Below, one piece after another: positions 5,907 through 10,831 of a DNA stretch of 10,831 nucleotides (the stretch's first letter is position 1; every line of letters starts with the position of its first letter). This DNA is from Mageeibacillus sp. UBA1193 (GTDB taxonomy: Bacteria > Bacillota > Clostridia > Saccharofermentanales > Saccharofermentanaceae). A program made the translations under genes and the position numbers. The notes below the pieces were generated by a model that worked only from the letters and a program-made list of their open reading frames with translations, ran no database searches and was not told where the DNA came from. The stretch spans positions 2,244-13,074 of the forward strand of contig DBYF01000063.1 of assembly GCA_002310155.1 (NCBI GenBank). The letters are read 5' to 3'.

Positions 5907-6587
5907 TTATTTAGCAAGCTTATAACCGATACCCCATACAGTTTCGATGAACTCGGTATCGGTGAACTCCTTGATCTTCTTACGGATATTACTGATGTGC
6001 ACATTGATCGTCTTATCTTCTCCGATATAGATCTCATTCCATGCGCAGTCATAGATATCCTGCTTGGTAAATACACGTTTCGGGTGGGATACCAGAAGCG
6101 CCAGGATCTGGAACTCTCTTTTGGTCAGCTGGACTTCGTTATCGTTGACCATAACGGTGAACGATGCTTCATCCAGAGTCAGTTCCTTATAGGTAAGCTG
6201 GCCGCCGGTGGCTTCACCGGTCTTCTGGGAGACTCTTCGGATCTGTACGGCAACACGTGCCAGCAGTTCCGGGATCTCAAAAGGTTTCGTGATATAGTCT
6301 TCTGCGCCGGATGTCAGCATCTGCACCTTCGTATCCATCTCATCTTTCGCGGAAACGACGATGACCGGCACATCCTTGATCGCCTTCATCTTCGGGAAAA
6401 GCTCATCTCCGCACAGTCCCGGGAGCATCATGTCCATCAGGACGAGATCGTAGTCTTCTTTCTCATAGTAAAGAAGAGCTTCCGTTCCGGAGAATGCCTG
6501 CTTGCATTCATAACCTGCTTTTTTCAGCGCATCGGCGATCAGGTGATTGATCTCCGTATTGTCTTCGATGATCAAAATCTTCTTCAT
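5907..6587 (-). CDS. OmpR/PhoB-family response regulator
   Basis: DNA-binding partner of the kinase at the far end of the cluster, likely controlling the transporter genes. The 226-residue protein has a receiver domain (1-115) with acidic Glu8 and Asp9, phospho-acceptor Asp52 in LMDMMLPG, switch Ser79 and Lys101 in KPFE. The C-terminal winged-helix domain (about 130-225) includes LTKREFQILALL and the recognition region TINVHISNIRKKI. I chose the ATG at 6587 (MKKILIIED) rather than an in-frame ATG at 6620: AGAGG at 6595-6599 sits seven bases before 6587, the usual N terminus of the family begins here, and 6620 falls inside the predicted -10 box. It is the first gene of the minus-strand block. 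Confidence 0.95.
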   Translation of the reverse strand: MKKILIIEDNTEINHLIADALKKAGYECKQAFSGTEALLYYEKEDYDLVLMDMMLPGLCGDELFPKMKAIKDVPVIVVSAKDEMDTKVQMLTSGAEDYITKPFEIPELLARVAVQIRRVSQKTGEATGGQLTYKELTLDEASFTVMVNDNEVQLTKREFQILALLVSHPKRVFTKQDIYDCAWNEIYIGEDKTINVHISNIRKKIKEFTDTEFIETVWGIGYKLAK

Positions 6588-6615
6588 AACTATACCTCTA
6601 AACTCAACTTTATTT

Positions 6616-6624
6616 ATCATACCA
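6616..6624 (-). promoter_or_regulatory. Extended -10 promoter for the response-regulator operon
   Basis: The minus strand has TGG followed by TATGAT (the -10 box at 6616-6621), an extended -10 motif. There is no good -35 box at 17 bases. Transcription would start about 20 bases before the ATG at 6587. A weak or absent -35 box is common where an activator, perhaps the encoded regulator, recruits polymerase; that part is inference. Confidence 0.5.
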
Positions 6625-6672
6625 TATTTTCCAAATTCTAATATCTATATAAAGAGTTATCTGTTCAATCTA

Positions 6673-6681
6673 TGCTATAAT
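6673..6681 (+). promoter_or_regulatory. Extended -10 promoter of the phosphatase gene
   Basis: TGC followed by a consensus TATAAT (6676-6681) forms an extended -10 element; no convincing -35 box is visible at 16-18 bases. The start site would be about 17 bases before the ATG at 6705, and GAAGG at 6693-6697 provides the ribosome binding site. It is back to back with the promoter of the regulator operon in an 84-base AT-rich spacer. Confidence 0.6.
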
Positions 6682-6704
6682 CCTCAGAGAAAGAAGGCCG
6701 ACAT

Positions 6705-7445
6705 ATGCATAGTGAATTAGACAACCAGCGGATCCTGATCCCCGGACTATATAATCTCCGGGATCTCGGAGGCATGAAAACAAAAGACGGTTCTACCACG
6801 GCGTCTCACCGTCTGGTGCGTTCTGACGCGCTGGACCATATCAGCGGAAGTTCCATCGATTCACTCGTCTCGTATCCGGTCGAAGTCGTGATCGATCTCC
6901 GGTCCGAAGAAGAAGCTTCCAATCACCCGGATACGATCGCATCCGACCCGCGGTTTAAGTACTACAATATCCCGCTTCTGCGCATCAATGCCGACGACAT
7001 CAATACCGGCGTCATTACCGATACGATCTCCACATCTCTCGGTCATCTTTATGTCTGGATGTTCGAGAACTCAAAGGCATATTTCGCCGAGGTCCTTCGG
7101 ACGATCCTCAAAGAAAAGGGCAAAACAGTGCTTTTCCATTGTGCGCACGGCAAAGACCGCACAGGCCTGATCGCCGCGATCTTCTACCTGCTCTGCGATG
7201 TCGACAGGAAAGCCATTATCGATAACTACGCGATCTCATATACCTATGTAAAAGAACTCGTCGCCCCGCTTATCGCTTCCACGCCGGAAAACGTTCATCA
7301 CATCTACAGAAGTGACGCGTCGAATATGGAGCGTCTTCTGGCCCATCTGGATAATGCTTATCAGGGAGATATCAGGAACTTTCTTTCTTCCTGCGGGATC
7401 ACCGGCGAGGAGATATCAGAACTTCGGAGCATCCTTCTTCCGTAA
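6705..7445 (+). CDS. Protein tyrosine / phosphoinositide-type phosphatase
   Basis: Cysteine-dependent phosphatase of the atypical bacterial tyrosine phosphatase family (the group of LipA and MptpB). The 246-residue protein starts with the family's characteristic NLRDLGG (17-23), followed by VVIDLRSEEE (61-70) and the P-loop HCAHGKDRTG (145-154), with nucleophile Cys146 and phosphate-binding Arg152. The Lys150 in the P-loop is a feature of members active on both phosphotyrosine and phosphoinositides. No signal peptide is visible, so it is probably cytoplasmic. It is monocistronic, divergent from the response regulator and convergent with the lipoprotein gene 16 bases away, with no strong terminator between. 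The substrate is unknown, and any link to the transporter cluster is only positional. Confidence 0.9.
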   Translation: MHSELDNQRILIPGLYNLRDLGGMKTKDGSTTASHRLVRSDALDHISGSSIDSLVSYPVEVVIDLRSEEEASNHPDTIASDPRFKYYNIPLLRINADDINTGVITDTISTSLGHLYVWMFENSKAYFAEVLRTILKEKGKTVLFHCAHGKDRTGLIAAIFYLLCDVDRKAIIDNYAISYTYVKELVAPLIASTPENVHHIYRSDASNMERLLAHLDNAYQGDIRNFLSSCGITGEEISELRSILLP

Positions 7446-7461
7446 AATGTAAACAGAACAG

Positions 7462-8802
7462 TTACGAGCGGCCTCTCTGCAGGATCATGGTATCGATCGG
7501 GTAACTGCCGTCTTCATTCGGTTTCTCGCGATCCAGGATCACGGAGAGCTGATACTGCTCACCATCCATAGTGATCGCAAGTTCATATCCCGTTTCATCC
7601 GCGAAAGGATAACGCTTCAGGACATCAAATGACGTCTCGTTGACTCTCAGATCTGTACCGATACCTGCCAGCTTGGAATCCCAGATACGGAAACGCGTAT
7701 ATGTTCCTTCCCAGTCATCGGAAGAGTGATAAACGCCATACACTGTGATCGTGAATCCTCTGTAACGGATCAGGATATTACGCAGACCGTCCTCCGGATC
7801 TGCAGAATTCGAGGCTTTTTCCACGACCGGTCCACAGGAGATCGAGATCGGCTCACCGAACATCGAAGAGAGCTGCGAAGGCGCCGCGTGCTCACCTACT
7901 CTTACGGTACGGCGGCCGTTGTAGTAGAGATAGAGGTCGGCAGTCTTCAATTCATTCTCGATCGGATCGATCACGGTGATGTTTCCGTCCTCATCGCTGA
8001 GGAATGTCACCTGTCGGGGATTGGTCTGAAAATGGCTGTCGAGCACTTCCGGCTGCAGGTAAACGAGCCGGCTCGCATTGATCGAGATCATCTCATAATC
8101 CTGGTATGTGGACTTCACGTTATGCGAATAGAAACGGATCTTTTCCTTCGCTTTTTCCTTCAGGATATCTCTGGTTTCCGGAAGAGGCTCCGAGGACTGC
8201 GTGTGGGAAAGAAGCGAGATTACGTCGGTAAGGTTCTCATTCGAATAGGCTTCGAAGTAGTGCTCCGCGAACGAATAAAGATCCATGCAGAATCTCGCCC
8301 ATTCACGATCGAGATAAACGGTTCCGTCCGGCTTCGTCTGCAGATAGAAAATGACCGGCACACCGCTGGAGCGCGTTCCGACAATATCCACACGCACCGG
8401 GATACAGCTTCGTACCAGCGCTGTATAGTCAGCAGAAGAGTTTTCGAAGATCATAGAGTCGAGAAGTTTTGTCTTTTCGGATCCGACGACGATCTCAAAC
8501 GATACGGCCCGCGACACATGGGGCATCATCTGCGCGATCACATCGATGTACTCATAATACTCGGAGACAGTCATGCCGTCACGCTGGTCTTCCGGGATAC
8601 GGTTAAAGAGTTCTTCCCTGTCATTTCCATCCGAGAGGGAATCGACCATGATGCGTGCCATTTCGGGTGCATCGATCTTTTTCTTACGCTTGATCTTTCC
8701 GGAACATGCCGTAAGCATTCCGCAAAAAAAGCACAGGGTCATCAACGCCGACGTCAGCCGGAGGATTCCAGTCCCTGTCTTTTTTCTCGAAACAAAGGTC
8801 AT
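7462..8802 (-). CDS. Putative lipoprotein of unknown function
   Basis: I do not recognise this protein. The 446-residue product starts with a basic n-region (RKKTG), a hydrophobic stretch (about 13-29) and a lipobox LTAC ending at Cys33, so it should be lipidated and anchored on the outer face of the membrane. A Lys/Arg-rich patch (SGKIKRKKK) follows the cysteine. The rest is soluble, with an acidic/helical part (about 43-100), a segment resembling an NTF2-like fold (about 175-240, by eye only) and a beta-rich C terminus with many aromatic and charged residues. AAGGA about nine bases upstream supports the ATG. It begins two bases after the rlmB stop, so it belongs to that operon although it has no evident role in RNA metabolism. 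Confidence 0.85.
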   Translation of the reverse strand: MTFVSRKKTGTGILRLTSALMTLCFFCGMLTACSGKIKRKKKIDAPEMARIMVDSLSDGNDREELFNRIPEDQRDGMTVSEYYEYIDVIAQMMPHVSRAVSFEIVVGSEKTKLLDSMIFENSSADYTALVRSCIPVRVDIVGTRSSGVPVIFYLQTKPDGTVYLDREWARFCMDLYSFAEHYFEAYSNENLTDVISLLSHTQSSEPLPETRDILKEKAKEKIRFYSHNVKSTYQDYEMISINASRLVYLQPEVLDSHFQTNPRQVTFLSDEDGNITVIDPIENELKTADLYLYYNGRRTVRVGEHAAPSQLSSMFGEPISISCGPVVEKASNSADPEDGLRNILIRYRGFTITVYGVYHSSDDWEGTYTRFRIWDSKLAGIGTDLRVNETSFDVLKRYPFADETGYELAITMDGEQYQLSVILDREKPNEDGSYPIDTMILQRGRS

Positions 8803-8804
8803 GT

Positions 8805-9698
8805 TCAGGTGTCCTTTCTCCGCTGTTTCACTGCTTCAAAAACGACGATGCCGGCAGCAACTGCCGCGTTAAGGCTGTTTACGGATCCGGCCATCGGGAT
8901 CGACAGCAGGAAATCACACTTCTCGCGGATATTCTTGCTCATACCCTCGCCTTCACTTCCGATGACGATCGCCATCGGTCCGGACCATACATCATCATAG
9001 TACTCGTTTGTACCTTCCGCGTCAGTACCTGCGATCCAGAATCCTTTCTCTTTCAGTTCGAGGATCGTTCTGGAAAGATTGGTCACACGGGCGACCGGAA
9101 CATATTCGATAGCACCTGCAGATGCTTTGGCTACCATGGAATCCAGGCCGATCGATCTGTGCTGCGGGATAATGACACCGGTCACGCCGGCAGCATCCGC
9201 GATACGGAGGATCGATCCGAGATTATACGCATCTTTCAGTTCGTCAAGGATCAGGAGAAGCGGCACTTCGCCCTTCTCTGCCGCACGGTCGAGGATCTCG
9301 TCGATCTCCATGTATTCATGGCTTGCGACCTGGGCGATCACACCCTGATGGTTATGTGTCTGGCTCATCTCATCGAGACTGATCTTCGGAACTTCCATGA
9401 TCGGGATACGAAGATCCTTAGCCATGTTGATGATCCTCGCCAGCGTCGGATCCGGACGTGCATTCTCCTGTCTTGCGGCAACGTAAAGCTTATTGAAAGT
9501 TCTTCCGGCACGCATTGCTTCGAGCACCGGATTTCTGCCCTCGATACGATCCGCAGTTGGCTCATTCTCAGTTTTTACCGGGCGCTCGAAAGCAGCCCCC
9601 TGTGACTGGGAACCTCTTCTTTCAGGGAAAGACTTCGGCTTCTTGAAATCGTTCCTGTTTTGTCTGGGTCCTTTCGGAGCCGGTTTATTGGGTCGCAT
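8805..9698 (-). CDS. rlmB: 23S rRNA (guanosine-2'-O)-methyltransferase RlmB (SpoU family)
   Basis: SAM-dependent methyltransferase of the SPOUT class, expected to methylate the ribose of a P-loop guanosine in 23S rRNA (G2251 in E. coli numbering). In 297 residues it has an N-terminal low-complexity basic tail (1-50), a substrate-binding domain beginning IEGRNPVLEAM (52-62), motif 1 DAYNLGSILRIADAAG with Asn159 and Arg165, motif 2 IVIGSEGEGMS (244-254), and motif 3 IPMAGSVNSLNAAVAAG (267-283), which make up the trefoil knot. The ATG is preceded by AAGGAG, which overlaps the mrnC stop. Order after cysS and mrnC is that of yacO in Bacillus. The family name is secure; the precise target is by homology. 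The extended tail is longer than in compact members and probably binds RNA. Confidence 0.9.
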   Translation of the reverse strand: MRPNKPAPKGPRQNRNDFKKPKSFPERRGSQSQGAAFERPVKTENEPTADRIEGRNPVLEAMRAGRTFNKLYVAARQENARPDPTLARIINMAKDLRIPIMEVPKISLDEMSQTHNHQGVIAQVASHEYMEIDEILDRAAEKGEVPLLLILDELKDAYNLGSILRIADAAGVTGVIIPQHRSIGLDSMVAKASAGAIEYVPVARVTNLSRTILELKEKGFWIAGTDAEGTNEYYDDVWSGPMAIVIGSEGEGMSKNIREKCDFLLSIPMAGSVNSLNAAVAAGIVVFEAVKQRRKDT

Positions 9699-9710
9699 CG
9701 GCGCTCTCCT

Positions 9711-10115
9711 TTACTCTTTCTCTTCCAGTACGGAGATGATCCTGCGGATCAGATCTTCCATTCTCTCTTCTTTGCCCGACAGATACAGATAACCGATCAG
9801 TGTCTCAAGACCTGTCGCGTACTTATAGTCAGCAGGGCTGGCATTCTTCGCCATGCTTCCCTGATGTCCGTTCTTGCCTCTTCTAAAGACATTCTGTTCC
9901 TCTTCGGACAGATCGTCATGAAGAGCACGGATCGCCTGTGCCTGTGCGGGAGCACTGACGTAGTGCACCGCTTTCTTATGCAGGACTCCGGACTGACCGC
10001 CGAAGCGGGCAACGATGTGCATACGGACATAAAGTTCATATACAGCATCGCCCACATATGCCAGTACCGAGGTCGGTACCTCACGGATATCCTCCGGCGG
10101 GATCGGGATCATCAT
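9711..10115 (-). CDS. mrnC: Mini-ribonuclease III
   Basis: Dimeric ribonuclease with an RNase III catalytic domain but no double-stranded RNA-binding domain, known to mature 23S rRNA ends in Bacillus. The 134-residue protein has the signature LAYVGDAVYELYVR (18-31) with the predicted catalytic Asp23, a basic loop RRGKNGH (78-84), and the second acidic motif in YKYATGLETLIGYLYL (97-112), probably Glu104. It fits the usual size of the family. It starts at ATG 10115 and overlaps the cysS stop codon by four bases in the classic ATGA arrangement; the adjacent ATG at 10112 is an alternative. It lies between cysS and rlmB, as expected in Firmicutes. Confidence 0.93.
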   Translation of the reverse strand: MMIPIPPEDIREVPTSVLAYVGDAVYELYVRMHIVARFGGQSGVLHKKAVHYVSAPAQAQAIRALHDDLSEEEQNVFRRGKNGHQGSMAKNASPADYKYATGLETLIGYLYLSGKEERMEDLIRRIISVLEEKE

Positions 10116-10831
10116 TTCTTCGTCACCTGCGGGCCCTGCGGAGTATCCTTGATCTGGTAGCCCATCTCTGATACCTGATCGCGAAGTGCGTCTGCCTTCG
10201 CGAAGTCCTTATTCTTCTTCGCTTCTACACGCTGGTTAACGAGGTCCATGACCTCAGCCGGGATTCCGCTGTCCTTATTCAGGATCTCACGGATCTCCAG
10301 ACCCAGGACACCCATCAGCTCGCAGATCATGTCAGCTGCTGCCTTGATCGAAGATGCGGAAACATCCTTTGCTGTCAGATGTGTGTTCAGTACGCGGACC
10401 AGTTCATAGATCGAAGTGATCGCGTCAGCGGTATTCATGTCATCGTCCATTCTGGCGATGAAAGTTTCTTTCGATTCGGCAACTGCGTCGGCGAGTTCTT
10501 TTTCCGCATCGGCATTCGCGGCAAGTCCCGCTTCCGCCTCATGACTCAAGATGAAGTCAGATGTCTCTACAGCGGTCGAGATACGATCCAGACCATTCTG
10601 CGCGGACTTCAGAAGCTCGTCAGAGAAATTGATCGGCATTCTGTAGTGACCGGACAGGATGAAGAAACGGATGACTTCATACGGGAACTTCTCAACGATA
10701 TCACGGACCGTGAAGAAGTTGCCGAGAGACTTACTCATCTTCTCGTTGTCGACGTTAACGAACGCATTGTGCATCCAGTAGTGCGCGAACGGGCAGCCGT
10801 TTGCGGCCTCGCTCTGTGCGATCTCGTTCTC
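10112..10831 (-). CDS. cysS: Cysteinyl-tRNA synthetase, C-terminal part (cut by window edge)
   Basis: Class I aminoacyl-tRNA synthetase that charges tRNA-Cys. The visible 239 residues begin ENEIAQSEAANGCPFAHYWM, the conserved stretch just before the catalytic KMSKS loop; the third residue should be the Glu that helps bind the active-site zinc. KMSKS appears in NEKMSKSLGNFF. Then follow the helical DALR-type anticodon-binding domain and the C-terminal tail KNKDFAKADALRDQV...GYQIKDTPQGPQ, which is diagnostic of the family. The frame is open to the window edge, so the N-terminal half with the HIGH motif lies outside. It is first of the visible genes in the operon and overlaps mrnC by four bases. 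Confidence 0.96.
   Translation of the reverse strand, partial: ENEIAQSEAANGCPFAHYWMHNAFVNVDNEKMSKSLGNFFTVRDIVEKFPYEVIRFFILSGHYRMPINFSDELLKSAQNGLDRISTAVETSDFILSHEAEAGLAANADAEKELADAVAESKETFIARMDDDMNTADAITSIYELVRVLNTHLTAKDVSASSIKAAADMICELMGVLGLEIREILNKDSGIPAEVMDLVNQRVEAKKNKDFAKADALRDQVSEMGYQIKDTPQGPQVTKK

Noticed and set aside
6588..6620. Upstream in-frame ATG at 6620 as start of the response regulator
   Set aside because: It would add MINKVEFRGIV before the normal MKKILIIED start, and it lies within the predicted -10 box; the AGAGG at 6595-6599 serves the ATG at 6587.
5817..6641. A 274-codon open frame on the plus strand
   Set aside because: It is the complement of the response-regulator gene and the start of ATPase 3, with no motifs of its own.
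7429..7465. Bidirectional terminator between the convergent phosphatase and lipoprotein genes
   Set aside because: Only a four-base CGGA/TCCG stem with a ten-base loop was found, and it has no proper T-tract.
7726..9000. A 424-codon open frame on the plus strand
   Set aside because: It lies opposite the lipoprotein gene and the end of rlmB, crosses their junction, lacks recognisable domains and is rich in Arg, Asp, His and Ile in the manner of antisense frames. The minus-strand genes have ribosome binding sites, a lipobox and family motifs.
1..10831. CRISPR array, insertion sequence or attachment site, including at the tRNA-Arg gene
   Set aside because: No regularly spaced repeats, transposase or integrase was seen, and no direct repeat of the tRNA 3' end was noticed elsewhere in the window.

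Overview
The window reads as a chromosomal segment of a low-to-mid-GC Firmicute, most likely a Clostridia member. The signs are strong AGGAGG-type ribosome binding sites, the cysS-mrnC-rlmB gene order typical of Firmicutes, a tRNA gene with an encoded CCA, and a transporter and two-component set of the BcrA/LanF type. Nearly all genes lie on the minus strand. No insertion sequence, phage gene, integrase or CRISPR array was seen.

Left edge (1-309): the first codons of a minus-strand gene, tentatively trigger factor, with a clear promoter. Upstream of it is tRNA-Arg(ACG), followed by a hairpin. The tRNA has its own near-consensus promoter, whose -35 box overlaps the stop codon of the neighbouring histidine kinase.

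Centre (366-6587): a seven-gene minus-strand block, in transcription order: OmpR-type response regulator, ATPase, permease, ATPase, permease, ATPase, histidine kinase. The ATPases are collinear 303-residue paralogues, each with a Glu in place of the Q-loop Gln (the 'E-loop' known from lantibiotic-immunity LanF proteins). The two permeases are six-helix ABC-2-like proteins, each starting inside the 3' end of its ATPase gene with the same 8-base overlap. The third ATPase has no permease of its own, a TTG start, and a private promoter beside a 9-bp inverted repeat. The kinase has one membrane helix and no extracellular sensor. The likely job is sensing and export of, or self-protection against, a membrane-active antibiotic or peptide. 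The substrate cannot be read from the sequence, and no bacteriocin precursor gene is present.

Middle right (6705-7445): a plus-strand tyrosine/lipid phosphatase of the HCxxGKDRTG class, divergent from the response regulator. An 84-base AT-rich spacer holds two extended -10 promoters. It converges on an uncharacterised lipoprotein gene.

Right (7462-10831): a compact minus-strand translation/RNA operon: cysS (cut by the window edge), mrnC (Mini-RNase III), rlmB (23S rRNA 2'-O-methyltransferase), then the lipoprotein gene of unknown function, with junctions of -4, +12 and +2 bases.
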